From the NCBI RefSeq assembly GCF_964275005.1, contig NC_092685.1, positions 13,005,571 to 13,069,570 on the forward strand: DNA of 64,000 nt, read 5' to 3'. The position numbers were made by a program, and so were the translations under genes. Position 1 is the stretch's first letter. Every line of letters starts with the position of its first letter. Positions 1-10,992 of this stretch are shown one piece after another. This stretch comes from Diadema setosum (Eukaryota; Echinodermata; Echinoidea; Diadematoida; Diadematidae). The notes beneath the pieces were generated by a model that saw only the letters and a list, made by a program, of their open reading frames with translations, made no database searches and had not been told where the DNA came from.

Positions 1-134
1 TTTTTTGTGTTGTGTCTCAATTAAAGTTAACAAATATTGAAAAGTTACGAAAGCCCGGAAGGAAAGAAGAACTCGGCGTTTCGACACATGACATACATTC
101 AAGAACATGAAGGAGGGGAGCCACATCTGTTTTG

Positions 135-228
135 TACACACACGCGCACGCACGCACGCATGCACACACACCCACAAAACAAACAGGATTTTGTGTGTGT
201 GTATGTGTGTGTGTGTGTGTGTGTGTGA
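135..228. repeat. (CA)n followed by (TG)n simple repeat
   Basis: A CA-rich tract (135-178, with CGCACG interruptions) is followed 15 bases later by a GT tract (192-228). The two are complementary and could form a hairpin. The open frames over it are low-complexity artefacts. Confidence 0.9.
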
Positions 229-660
229 CGCGATGAACGCGATGAATGTGGTATCAGTGACAATTTACGACGAAAGCATCGTCAACATCATTCAACGCGG
301 ACGACCTCTCGGGGTGCCCAGTGAATGCCATAAGTGCCCCAGAAAATGAATTGTCCGTTGAAGTGACTTCCTTCTTGAAAGTGTTATTCAATAATGCAAA
401 CAGGTGACGATTCCTGTAGCATAGTGTCATTCTTTTGTCGACCAATATATGGTCCAGGGCCACTAAAAATTGATTTCGGGCCACACACACACAAAAAAAA
501 GTTATTCTTTGGTTGCCCGGCTGGTCAACTGACATGAGATGTGGGATGGGTTGTTAATATTCCTTTTCTTTCGTGTGACAACATTTCTACTCGGGCCACC
601 AAATTTAAAGTTTTTAGTAGCCCTTTTGGGCCATCAGGAAAAAAAAATAGTGTCAGCCCT

Positions 661-740
661 GTATGTTTGTATATATGTATAAATATGTATATAATAATAC
701 ATACACACACATACATACATACATACATACATACGTACAT
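661..740. repeat. (ACAT)n / (TATG)n simple repeat
   Basis: Imperfect GTAT/ATAC repeat followed by seven ACAT units, immediately downstream (minus strand) of the astacin-like exon donor. Confidence 0.9.
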
Positions 741-756
741 ATCATAATCTTAATAC

Positions 757-1081
757 CTGATGTGGAGTCGATTTCGTACATGACTGTGTTCTGTGGCCAT
801 CGCGTGGTCAGGTCAGTGGTGGCCTTCCTTCTCTTTCGTTTTCGTCTCTGCTCTTCGGAAGAATCCGAACTTCCATCTTTCTGCTTTCCCCTAATTTCCT
901 CACTTTCATCAACACTGATTTCCTCCTCACTTTCATCAACACTGATTTCCTCCTCACTTTCATCAACTTCATCGTCCTCTTGGAAGAGAATTCGCAGTTG
1001 CTTCGGAGTCAGCCTCATGTCAGTAAAGTTGCCACCGGTGACGTTTTGCTCGGCAGTGACGCTTGTCGACAACGGATCAAC
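757..1081 (-). CDS. Astacin-like (M12A) metalloprotease, propeptide exon and start of the catalytic domain (partial gene)
   Basis: This minus-strand exon would encode the propeptide and first residues of a secreted zinc metalloprotease. It contains FTDMRLTPKQL, resembling the 'GDMxLTxEQ' aspartate-switch region of astacin propeptides. An acidic Glu/Asp/Ser segment with a repeated EEISVDESE unit follows, then a basic furin-type site (RRKRKRRK). It ends with TTDLTTRWPQNTVMYEIDS, matching the usual start of the mature astacin domain (DLTxRWPxxxVxYxID). The donor is GTATTA at 751-756, in phase 1. The chosen acceptor (AAG before GTT GAT) gives phase 0, matching exon 1 at 4299-4385; other AGs upstream to about 1140 are possible. 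The HExxH zinc site must lie left of the window. Family call is from motifs only. Confidence 0.65.
895..969 (-). repeat. Coding 27-bp minisatellite in the astacin-like propeptide
   Basis: Nearly three copies of a 27-bp unit encode EEISVDESE in register with the exon. Because 27 is divisible by three, copy-number change keeps the frame. It lengthens an acidic tract just before the basic cleavage site. Confidence 0.85.
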
Positions 1082-1335
1082 CTTCGTGGAAGAATCAAAG
1101 CGTCTCATTTTGAGACCGTAATGGGAAATAGCCTTAGTTTGAAACCAAATTAAATTCCTTCTTCCCAAGAAAGTCAGCGTTCACATACAACGACAACGAA
1201 ACTAAGTTTCCAGGACGACCAAGGGTATAATTTTCCAAAATAAGATATATTATTTGTTAATAAATATCATGAAGTAGGACTAAGTATGTTTTCATGTCGA
1301 CTTCAAGAAACAAATTGCCACATCAGTGTTGACGA

Positions 1336-1417
1336 AATGATAATAATAATGATGATAATAATAATAATAATAATAATAATGATAATAATAATAATAACAA
1401 TAATAATAATAATAATA

Positions 1418-1461
<44 letters not shown>

Positions 1462-1490
1462 TACTATTGTCATTATTATCATTATTGTAA
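1336..1490. repeat. (AAT)n-(ATT)n self-complementary trinucleotide repeat
   Basis: About 75 bases of ATA/AAT repeat run directly into about 70 bases of ATT repeat, so the tract is a long near-perfect palindrome. Confidence 0.9.
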
Positions 1491-2299
1491 TAAGAACAAA
1501 AACACACCATTAAAGTTGCATCCTCGCAAAAACAGCACACATTCCACTCTTGTCAAACGAACTCCATGTTATGAGAATGGATTTGAAAAATCAGGGCATT
1601 TTCGAAATGGTTATATGCCACGTCGTGGTGACGTAACAGTGAAAGGGCCTTCTAGAAAACAGTGTTTGAGGTGAATGGACTGTTAAAAATATATCACTAT
1701 TGTTCATATCATTAGTAACTGTGATCGTAGTTCCAGCTATCATTTTAGTCCAGTCCGCTACAACGACTCACTCTCAATATTGTCATCTAAATAAGCCTTT
1801 TATTCGAGAGTTTGTTAGTTTGTAACTGAACTAACTGGTAGGGACTAGTGTAAACTCTACAAACTCTACGAAATAATGACGAAATCAAAGAAGATATTAA
1901 AGAAAAAACCGAGGAGAGGGGAACGCTCAATGACAATGAAAGGAGCAAGCACCAGACTTGAACCAGAAGTCTGCTAGGAATGAGATACGATGGGCCAGTT
2001 AGGCTAAATATGTAACCATCGATGAGAAATAAGAATATATAAGAGCAAAAGTTCTATTGAATTTGATCGGGAAACTACAATAGAGATAAAGCAGGGCCTA
2101 AAAGAAGTGATCTCTTTTGCACCATTCCTGAATAGAATAGTGGAGTAAAAGGTTGACGCCATCTTGGACATCCATGCAGGGTATCGCAAAATGTTTTTGT
2201 AGCCCTAAAGCTCGACAACGACGCCAAAAAAGGGAGAAAATCAAACAGCAGTAGAACGAAATTATCAAATCAGAGAAAAAGATGCATAAAGTTGATACA

Positions 2300-2454
2300 G
2301 TGCAGAATAGGCAGGAACAATATTCTATAAAGATGCAGTTTGTCTCTGCAGCTATGGCATCGCTAAAGAGGCTGGTGAGAAAACTCATGACGCCGTAGTC
2401 CTTCTCTTGATCAACTCCCAACTGGAGCTCGACGTCGGTGTCGCTGCGAGAGAC
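2300..2454 (-). CDS. Possible additional exon (unassigned)
   Basis: The minus strand has an open frame with higher GC than its surroundings: a VSRSDTDVELQLGV segment, then DQEKDYGVMSFLTSLF. A usable acceptor (CCTATCAAG) precedes 2454 in phase 0. No convincing donor was found at the other end, so this could be a propeptide exon of the astacin-like gene, an exon of another transcript, or chance. Skipping it keeps the frame between exons 4299-4385 and 757-1081. Confidence 0.2.
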
Positions 2455-3342
2455 CTTGATAGGAGTCACCGTATCACACCAAGACAACCCTCTCACAAGT
2501 CAAGACAGAAAACTTTCAGGTATGAAAACCCATCATTTTGATATAACCTGGTCTGCTTGTCTAAAATATTGCCAGGTTACTCTATACCAAATTTTTAAGT
2601 TAACGTTCACAATTATAAAAAGGAGAGATCGAAATTCCATTGGAGGTAGTATTGGCTGTTATATTCGATGGAACCTATCATACACCAGGCGATCTGACTT
2701 AGGAATTGATGCATTAGAGGTTAGGTATATATAGATTGAAATGTAAAGTAGGGTAGCTCTATATCATGGTTAACTGGTATTATGTGTCATCCTCCGATCA
2801 GTAACTTTGAAATCCTTAATGAAATAGAAAATAATTTGCAACCGGTAATGAATATTTCAAGTATAGGTAATTCTTCCTGGGGATCTGATCTGCAATATTC
2901 TTATTAAACGAGAATACACTGTCATGAAAGATGAAAGATCTTTGTTCCTGTCTTCAGTAAACGCAATTAATCAAAACACCCACCAAAATCACAACGAGAG
3001 CCGAGCACGTACAGTTACTTGATAGTTTTGCTTATTTAAAAAAAAAGAGTTATGGAAATTCAAGTGCAATGTCATATGGGTTAAGCTATCAATTCTTTCA
3101 CATATTATGAGGTGATTATGATATTATGTACAGTTGAAAGCCAAAGAGCTCCAGAATGTAAAAGAAATTCACACATTCCGTTATTTCAAACATTTTGATT
3201 GAGGAAGGTTTATCACTGAAGGATCCCACATTGGCTGAAACTTGTTCTACGAAAATAATGATGTTGACCATCTTTGACAACTTTTCCAGGAAGCCTTCAA
3301 GGATACAAGATATTATGTAATAATAATGCTTCCAAAATGTGA

Positions 3343-3367
3343 CCCCCCCCCCCCAAAAAAAAAAAAA
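3343..3367. repeat. (C)12(A)13 homopolymer pair
   Basis: Twelve Cs are followed directly by thirteen As. Confidence 0.9.
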
Positions 3368-3702
3368 GGAAAGGAAAAAAAGATAGAATATGCGGCATGG
3401 ATAGAACAAGGATAGAATTTGCCATAGAGAGAGAAACTTCTTGAAATGTAAATTTGATGTTTCAGGCCATCCAAGTGACTTGGAAGAGGGTTCGGCACAG
3501 TATAGAATAAAAAAGGAAATGGATTATTATCATCATACAGTTTACGGTGAGTCTACGAAATTTAGAACAAACATGGACAATGATTAAGATTTTTTTTTTC
3601 TACTCTGGAAACAGATCAATCAACAAGTTAAGGCAGTTATTTTTATGTACATTATTATTGCGTGCACCTTCATGCAAAAGTGAGCTTGCGAGAACAAATG
3701 AA

Positions 3703-3722
3703 GTGTGTGTGTGTGTATGTGC

Positions 3723-3776
<54 letters not shown>
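3703..3776. repeat. (GT)n simple repeat with GC interruptions
   Basis: Long GT tract with a GCGCGCG interruption, giving alternating purine-pyrimidine DNA with Z-DNA potential. It ends in a short GA run. Confidence 0.9.
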
Positions 3777-3780
<4 letters not shown>

Positions 3781-4298
3781 CAGAGTCTGGGGTGGATTCG
3801 TGTGTATTTGTGTCTAAGTGATTTGTTCATAATCTTTCTCGGATTGTAACTTGTATAGTTGACTCTTCTCTAGCATGTCTGTATGATATAATTAGTTTTT
3901 AACTCAAATTGTATGTTGTATATGTATTGTAGAACCCTCTGGTTGAACAGTTTCTGGCGATCTAAAAACGCTTAAGTGCTCAAAGAAAATTAATTAATAA
4001 ATAGATAAAAAAAAACTACCTAATAAAGTGATCAATATCATTTCCATTACCTAACATAACTGCTATTATTACCATCATCAGTATAGACAACTAACAATAT
4101 TATCATCTTAGAAATTGTTGTTATTATCATCATGATTGTTATACTCATTGCCACTGAATAGTTTTTATTATCAGTGTTCAAGTTTTTCAGGTTGTGGTAG
4201 AAGTCTGTTTTACTGTCTCAATGTGCAATTTGATTACTCCTAGGTAGGAAAAGGAGACAACCAGGCTTAAATAATAAGAAGTAACTGTGCCCACTTAC

Positions 4299-4385
4299 AT
4301 CTTCAACAGGTCTGCATTCGACGACGGAAACGAAAGCGAAGACGCAGACGAGAGCTATAGCAATTTTCTTCACATCAACATCCAT
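4299..4385 (-). CDS. Astacin-like metalloprotease, exon 1 (signal peptide)
   Basis: The minus-strand ATG at 4385-4383 opens 29 codons that end exactly at a strong donor (GAT|GTAAGTGG). The peptide starts MDVDVKKIA and continues with a hydrophobic run (ALVCVFAFVSVV) and EC, a typical secretory signal with likely cleavage after the Cys, then RPVED. The exon ends in phase 0, matching the propeptide exon at 757-1081. Assignment to the same gene is inferred from strand, order and phase; no transcript is available to prove the join. Confidence 0.6.
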
Positions 4386-5018
4386 TCTAGCTGTAGACTC
4401 GGTCTCCGGTTCGCGACGAGATACAATGAAGGCAACTAAGATTAATGACTAAACTGGGTCTATACATCGAAAGGACAGGTTTCTAGTCCTAACTGATTTC
4501 TTTTCATTCTATTTTCCCTTATATAATCTCCAAATGATGATCAACGTATGACCACAGACATGGGAACAAATATTACTTTTGTCAACATCGATTAAGACAA
4601 TTATTGTGAACGTGTGTCAGACGTCTGTCCAATTAATTGTGTTTGCTCCTTTTTAAATTTTACTTTTCCTACACAAATAATGGTTTGGGGACTCTAAATC
4701 CTCTAAAGGTTTCCCGTTCCGAGTGAAATCCCACCTCACATTTTGTGCAGTGAGATGGTGGCATGCATGCTATATTATGTTTATTTCATAACTGCTCTAT
4801 TCTATCAGAAAACTTCATGAAAAGAACATTAAAGTTTTCTGACTCTCATTGTCATGGTAAAACGGATAGGTCTGCCAATGAATTCCAGATTATGAAATTA
4901 ATGTGGATGATATATGTATTTCATAATCCTGAATACGTATGTTTGTAAATCTACACATTGTTAAAGGCATATTCTCGAAAGTTGTAATGTTATATATCAC
5001 CATTGAATTGGCTAGCAG

Positions 5019-5093
<75 letters not shown>

Positions 5094-5106
5094 CATATAT
5101 ACATAC

Positions 5107-5139
<33 letters not shown>
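5019..5139. repeat. (CA)n-(TA)n-(GA)n compound microsatellite
   Basis: CA repeat (5019-5046), TA repeat with ACATAC interruptions (5047-5122) and GA repeat (5123-5139) lie end to end. Confidence 0.95.
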
Positions 5140-5140
<1 letters not shown>

Positions 5141-5257
5141 TGAGACGGAAATACAGATACATACTTATAAATGTAAATATACATAAATGCAAAATAATGA
5201 ATAATGGATTATAGGGATTAAACAGTTTTATTGGTACATTTTCTTTCATTCATGACC

Positions 5258-5625
5258 TTAAAGGGATGGTGTAGTTTTGGTTGAGATGGGGCTTCAGGTT
5301 TCTAACTTTTTTGTGTGAGACCTCTTATGAAAATATGAAAGAGCATGTAATTCTAAGAGGAATCAAGGTTTATTTGATGAAAATTAGTTTTAAAATGGCT
5401 GAGATATCCAAAAGAAAACAATCCTAATAAAAGATGGGACCCACCTTTTATTAGGCTCTTTGTTTTTGGATATCTCGGTCATTTAAAAACCGATTTTCAT
5501 CAAGTAAACTTTCAATGACTTTTAGAATTGTGTTCTCTTTAACATTTCATAAGTGGTTTCTAATTATCTCACAAACGAAGTTAAAAGCTGAATCCTCACC
5601 TCAACTAGTACTATAAATTCTGATT
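5258..5625. mobile_element. Foldback MITE, family A (copy 1)
   Basis: It starts TTAAAGGGATGGTGTAG and ends with the degenerate complement (CTCACCTCAACTAGTACTATA). The interior has complementary arms: GATGAAAATTAGTTTTAAAATGG on the left against CCGATTTTCATCAAG on the right, both flanking 'gatatc' motifs. Two other copies are at 29561-29951 and 48988-49377. No coding capacity. The right end is the most decayed of the three copies. Confidence 0.75.
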
Positions 5626-6079
5626 ACCATGAGATATCTACCTTGAAGTGTGTTCTATTGATGCATACAAGAACTTCATTGAATATATTAAATATTGCCG
5701 GACTTGAAGGACAATCTTAATTCCATGAATTTAACTTTTCAAGATATTCGTGGAGAAACATACATACATTTTGATTAGGCCCGGTTCATCGCGTAATAAT
5801 GTTATTCATAGGAGATACCTAAATGCTTGTTCAGCTGGTAAGTGTACATATTACATTTCAAACAATATTGTCGTACACAAAGGTCATATCAATCGGTGAA
5901 GCAATGGTCGCAACACTAATCAAATATTTAAACAAAACAAAAAAAAGATTCAAGTGCACCATTATGAGTTTTAAACAACGTCAATAATTGATTATGAAGG
6001 TATCACGCCCGAGTTAGGATCCGTGGATAAATGTGCCCAGATTGAACGATGAAACAGCTGCTGTCGGGGTCATTTTTAT

Positions 6080-6150
6080 TCGTTTTGTTTTGTTTCGTTT
6101 TGTTTTGTTTTATTTTGTTTGTTTGTTTGTTTGTTTGTTTGTTTGTTTGC
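6080..6150. repeat. (TTTTG)n-(TTTG)n simple repeat
   Basis: TTTTG units grade into seven TTTG units. Confidence 0.9.
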
Positions 6151-6568
6151 TCGCTTGCTTTGCGTGGACAATTTTCGCATTCATGATCTTTCAAACAGAA
6201 AGACAAACATGAACAAAATTGAAACTATTTGGCACAGGCAGTTGGTGTGACCACGGAGGTACTTTAACAGGCGAGGGCTTTAGAACGTAATTATTTTCTA
6301 GTCCCAGATGCTTTTTACCAGCATTTGAAAGGATCTTACAAGGAATCTAAATGACTCGGATCAATGTATGTGACATGGGTTCCACCCATCAGTGTTTTGT
6401 AGGAACAACATTGATGTTACCCAGCCATTCGCTTCACCGACAGCGAAAGAATTTCGCATCTGTGTAAGTGAATAGTAAAAGTGAAATTATGGATATTATC
6501 AATATGCTGAGTAGATTTGAAAATTGGCAGAAAGAATGTCGGTTTTGATTCATTTTTTCACTTTTTTA

Positions 6569-6571
6569 TGT

Positions 6572-6608
<37 letters not shown>
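6569..6608. repeat. (TG)n simple repeat
   Basis: About 19 TG dinucleotides with one TTTG interruption. Confidence 0.9.
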
Positions 6609-6610
<2 letters not shown>

Positions 6611-6751
6611 ACATAAGAAGAGATAAGCTTCTCGGTAGATGGCGTCATGGTCCCATCAGACTTTCGAGCGATTACCTTCCGCTCTAAGGAAAAACTTTGG
6701 TAGATGGCAATATCTGTGATGAAATTGCTCATTCATCGGTGAGACCAAGGG

Positions 6752-6833
6752 AGAAAAGAGAGGGAAGGAGGAAGGGAGGGAAGGAAGAGAGGGTGGGAGG
6801 AAGGAAGAGAACAGAAAAAAAAAAAAAAAAAAC
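6752..6833. repeat. Polypurine (GA/GGAA) tract ending in poly(A)
   Basis: About 80 bases on the plus strand are almost all purines (GAGAGGGAAGGAGG-type), ending in about 18 As. Such mirror-like polypurine tracts can form triplex DNA. Confidence 0.85.
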
Positions 6834-7751
6834 TTCATGGCTGGCTCCAATAGAATTAAATCATGGAATCAAAAAACAAATGTTACAAAAGGATATTGAC
6901 GTGGTCTCCGCATATTTGCCGTCACTTATATAGGAAATAACGTCAGTTTCGGAAGAAAGCAAACAAATGCACACATCTGCACCATCGACAAAAAAAAAAT
7001 TGTATAAATAGGCTTTCATTCTGTTTTGTTGTTGGTTGTTGTGTCTTTCTAACAGTGATATTTGTTGCGGTATGAATCTCCATATTATCGATTTTTATGA
7101 CCAAATCAGTATTGAAAAACCAGACGTCATTACTACATTTTATTCCCCTGCTAGAGCCTTGGGTCCAAAACACTTCTTTACTTATTTGCATCATGGCTGT
7201 CTTTATACAGACAAAAGGCTTATGCAGACAAAAGGAAGAAGTACCGATTCGTGAATATCCTTCTGTGATTCTGCCGATGCGACAAGATATCTAGGAACCA
7301 AAGTTTGAAGCAACAGCGAACACAAATCACTGCGAAAATACAATGAATGTATTCTGATGTAGGTGCCATGAGTAAATCCGAAAATCAAATACACGAATGT
7401 CACAGGAACATTACAATAAATGCACCGTTGGAAATGCGTTTGTGAAGATGGAGCGCACTCGAGTGTATTGACAATACACGTAGTGTGAAGCATGCACGAT
7501 GTTATTGTGAATACCCGAGAGTGCGCTACATTTCCACTAACCTCACGTGCATAACTGTGCATTATTCGTTGTATAAAATGGGTATATCAGCTATGATATC
7601 AGCTGGTCAAACTTCTCATTCCAATACAATGAAGTCGCTCTCCGATTGGCCGAGCGAAGGACCGTGTGAATCAAAGCGATTGCTTGAGTTCGTGCCGTGC
7701 GCACAGCTGGCTGAACAAGCACAGAGAGCAATCGCTATATCCTGTCGTGAT

Positions 7752-7784
7752 TATACCATGGAGCTTGGTAGCTCCATGATTATA
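7752..7784. other. Small inverted repeat (hairpin)
   Basis: TATACCATGGAGCT and AGCTCCATGATTATA are complementary with one bulge around a TTGG-type loop. No terminator role is expected in this genome; possibly a remnant of a short element. Confidence 0.5.
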
Positions 7785-7876
7785 CTACCGCCTCGTAATA
7801 CCCCTTGCAGCTTAGTGCTATTTCGATGCACACTTTTTCAATGCCCCTGTAAGTAAGAAAATAAAATGGTAATAAA

Positions 7877-7887
7877 TAATGATGATA

Positions 7888-7920
<33 letters not shown>

Positions 7921-7956
7921 GTGATAATAACAATAATGATAATAATAATAATAATG

Positions 7957-7990
<34 letters not shown>

Positions 7991-8025
7991 TGATAATAAT
8001 GATAATAATGATAATAATAATAACA

Positions 8026-8072
<47 letters not shown>

Positions 8073-8116
8073 TTAATAATGATAATGATAATAATGATAA
8101 TAATAATAATGATAAT
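7877..8116. repeat. Compound trinucleotide repeat (GAT)n-(AAT)n-(CTA)n-(AAT)n
   Basis: 240 bases of trinucleotide repeat with three motifs. The Asp-, Asn- and Ile-rich frames over it are artefacts. Confidence 0.95.
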
Positions 8117-8441
8117 AATACACTCTCGGCAATTTCATCTACAGCATTCAGCCCAGAATCTATCTACACCCTCGAGTAAGCACAAGATTATCATCCAAGA
8201 GTGACGTTTATCGCCTCCCCTCTAAGAATACAGTCATTTAAACTGTAATATTATGTAACGGTATAACCATGTAAAGTCACGTCAAGTTAAGTCAAGAGCT
8301 GCTTATAATGACGGTCTCTTGTATTGTTTATCTCCCTGGTTTATGCATTACTATTGTTTCCACATACTGATAGTTATGTATGTTATGTAATCAGGGACAA
8401 TGTTTTCACGAAATTGACAGTCCCTATCATGATTTGTATTC

Positions 8442-8470
8442 TTTTTTTTTTTTTTTTTTGGGGGGGGGGG
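8442..8470. repeat. (T)18(G)11 homopolymer pair
   Basis: A T run is followed directly by a G run. Confidence 0.9.
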
Positions 8471-8926
8471 CATTGGTACTGCACTTGGAGAAAGAAGAAA
8501 TAACTGACAAACACACACACACACATCAAACTCCATAATTGAAAATCAATTATATTTTATAGGGCATATCATTTAGTTTAATATTGAACGATTTCTTTTT
8601 GTTCTTCTTCTAATTTTTCCTGCAGCTGTGTTGTAGGATTAAGCCTCCTGAACGTGAATTGACAACAATACACAGCTTTAGAAAATCACTGTAAACAGAA
8701 AAAGGATTAAAAACATCTGAGAGGCGCTGTTAAGACTACATTTTTTGGCGGTTGAGAGATGCTACTGGTGGGAGGGGGAAATGCATGTATCCTCGATAGC
8801 ATTGGTGAGCGTTGAAGAGTTTCTTTGAATTATATTCAGGACAGGTCCACTGCCTGTACGCCCGACGGGCAACAGAGGGCAGACCAACACTATCACATCA
8901 AGCATACAGGAACACTAATCACATCT

Positions 8927-8948
8927 AGAGTCCCTTTAAAGGGACTCT
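8927..8948. other. Perfect 22-bp palindrome
   Basis: AGAGTCCCTTT followed by its exact complement. The core CCCTTTAAAGGG resembles the termini of family A MITEs, so it may be two fused ends or a solo remnant. Confidence 0.6.
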
Positions 8949-9633
8949 CCTAGTAATCACTTCACGGTCGCACATCTACGTGTGACTGAAGAGGCACTCG
9001 ACTCTTTATACGTAAAATATAAATAAAAAATGACGACATCAAAGTCGGGTGAACAGAACGGGAAAGGTATCGCCCTATCCGAACATAGTCAAGAAATATT
9101 CTGGAATTTTTTTAGTTTGAAAATTTTGGGGGTGACACGACATATTCTCCTGCGACAATTGCACCGGTCTTATTTTTCTCCCAGGGCTTAGAGTAAGGGT
9201 TAGGATTGTGATAGGGTTTTAGGTTCAGTTTGATGTGAGGATTAGGATTAGGGTTATAGGGTTATGTTCCTGTGTAGAATTTATGTTTGGCTTATAAGAG
9301 TGAAGATATTTCATGCCGAGAACTATTCTTGTCGCAGAAGCAAATGCCATAGAACCAATTTTGAGTCATCCGATGTGCACAAACCTGGATGATGACCTGT
9401 GATGATGTCATTACCCCACAACAGTACTCTAACATAGGCCTAGTGTTTTATGAAATTACTATGTACACATACACAAGAGTAATAAGAATCCTGTTTGTGG
9501 TCCATGCTTTAACAGCCGCTAGCTGTTCCACAAAACTCCGAACTTTGAGAGAACATTAATTTTTATCTTCCTTTTGTAATCTTTTTAATGATGTGAATCT
9601 ATGATGTTCAAAGAGCATGCTTCCACCCCTTCC

Positions 9634-9658
9634 CTCCCCCCCCCCCCCCCCCCCCCTC
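9634..9658. repeat. Poly(C) tract
   Basis: More than 20 consecutive Cs inside a CCCTCC-rich context. Confidence 0.9.
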
Positions 9659-10268
9659 CGCTCCTCACGGTCATTGGGGCTCTGATCTGGTATACAGGAA
9701 GGAAATGCAGGAAGCAACCGCGCATCACAGGTGTGTAAATAATGGCGTTCTTTTCACTTTGTTTTCGTGCACATCATAATATTATCACGGCCGACTGCAC
9801 ACTATCATTGCGGAGTACGTGAATTGTCTTCTATACAGGATGACGTGCACTTGCAATACAGGAAAAACGTTATATTTCTTATCTTTTTCTTTGCATGGGG
9901 GTCCTTTGTATTGTTTTGTTTGAATAGTGATTTCTCCTAGCTTGGTTTGTGTATCTGCTTTTCGAAGAGTGGTCGTACAAATACGGTGCAAACAATAAAA
10001 CTTCAAAGCACTAAAAAATGTACAGATCCCACCAACTAATTAGTCAATAATATGTTGGTTCAGGAAATAATAAATGTCTGCTGCATAATGTGATAGCATA
10101 AAGAACACCCAGTCTCCGTCCCAGACAAAAATCATTGCTGGTATATTAGCTGACAGACGGAACCATACAATCGGTTTTGCCTTAAAATAATGATGTTGTT
10201 TGGGTTTTTTTCTTTAATTTTTCGTATTACTTTAGTTGTTACTTCTGTTGTTGTTATTGATAATGTTG

Positions 10269-10290
10269 TAGATGCTGCTGCTGCTGCTGC

Positions 10291-10333
<43 letters not shown>
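10269..10333. repeat. (CTG)n-(TTG)n trinucleotide repeat
   Basis: Six CTG units pass into about 14 TTG units. Confidence 0.9.
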
Positions 10334-10805
10334 AAATTACATTCAGTAAGATATGGTGATTGTCACTTGTCATTTCGAGGGCTGCCATGAGGCCAAAATC
10401 ATACTAATACAGTGCACTTATTAGACTATAAAACATCCACTGTGCTTTCCTACCGCTTCCCCTAGCACACAGAAACCATGCCAGGCCGGTAAGCGGTTTA
10501 AATTCAGCCGACGTAGATAGGTCCTACATGGGGCTACGCTGTGACTTCAGTTCCTCTAGCTCCTCCGTCTGCGAAAATCGTTTGAGGGTGGTTAAAGAGA
10601 CGACATCAGCTGCTGGCTGCTCAGATGATCGCAAAATCAGACCGCCCGCCTGTCAGCTCTCCCGACTCCAACCCCCTCGCGGAGACTGTCCACAAAACAG
10701 GGATCGAGGAAACCAGCAGTGTCCTATGAGCTTATTCACGGAGGAAGGGGCTCTGATCGTCGTTGCTCTCTTGATACAGCGCGCTGTTTGTTTGACAACA
10801 TTACT

Positions 10806-10869
10806 ATGTCTAGAGCCGTATTCCAGTTCCTCAGCCTTCTCATGACGAGTTATTTCCTTCACTATGCAG
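10806..10869 (+). CDS. Nicotinic-receptor-like Cys-loop channel, exon 1 of 6 (signal peptide)
   Basis: ATG at 10806 opens 21 codons plus one base, then a strong donor (GCAG|GTAAAG). The peptide begins MSRAVFQFLSLLM and ends in LHYA, a typical secretory signal with a likely cleavage next to the Ala. It ends in phase 1 with G, and exon 2 starts with AC, giving Asp22. A short signal-peptide exon followed by a long first intron is usual for nicotinic receptor genes. The 300 bases upstream are more GC-rich and probably hold 5' UTR and promoter; no TATA box is obvious. Confidence 0.7.
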
Positions 10870-10892
10870 GTAAAGGTATAGGCCCAATAATG

Positions 10893-10992
10893 TGCGTGTG
10901 TGCGTGTGTGCGTGTGTATGTGTTGTTGTTGTTGTTGTAGTTGTAGTTATTATTCTTGTTGTTTGTGTGTGTGTGTGGGGGGGGGGTGCGTG
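10893..10992. repeat. (GT)n-(TTG)n-(GT)n-(G)n compound simple repeat
   Basis: Alternating GT, TTG, GT and a G run just inside intron 1. Confidence 0.85.

Larger units (their letters stand above)
1..756. other. Left-edge non-coding stretch, downstream intron of the astacin-like gene
   Basis: The donor at 755-756 (minus strand) opens an intron that runs off the left end, so this stretch is inferred to be intronic. It holds a CA/TG simple repeat (135-228), an ACAT-type repeat (661-740), and two short related pieces around 450-490 and 595-650 carrying 'gggccac'. I found no further astacin exon here. Confidence 0.5.
1082..4298 (-). other. Intron between the first and propeptide exons of the astacin-like gene
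   Basis: The intron is bounded by donor GTAAGTGG (minus, 4291-4298) and the acceptor at 1082-1083. It holds simple repeats at 1336-1490, 3343-3367 and 3703-3776 and one possible extra exon near 2300-2454. I see nothing else recognisable in 1500-2290 or 2500-3340. Confidence 0.5.
4386..10805. other. Intergenic region between divergently transcribed astacin-like and Cys-loop receptor genes
   Basis: No exon could be supported in these 6.4 kb. The stretch holds several simple repeats, one foldback MITE (5258-5625), a small hairpin (7752-7784), a perfect 22-bp palindrome (8927-8948) and homopolymer tracts. It must include both promoters if the gene starts are right, but I see no clear TATA box or initiator. 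Confidence 0.5.

Noticed and set aside
7838-8076. Poly-Asp/Asn/Ile and poly-Leu/Ser frames
   Set aside because: Translations of trinucleotide repeats.
9186-9262. TTAGGG-like words suggesting telomere repeats
   Set aside because: Only a few degenerate copies mixed with other sequence; no regular 6-bp array.
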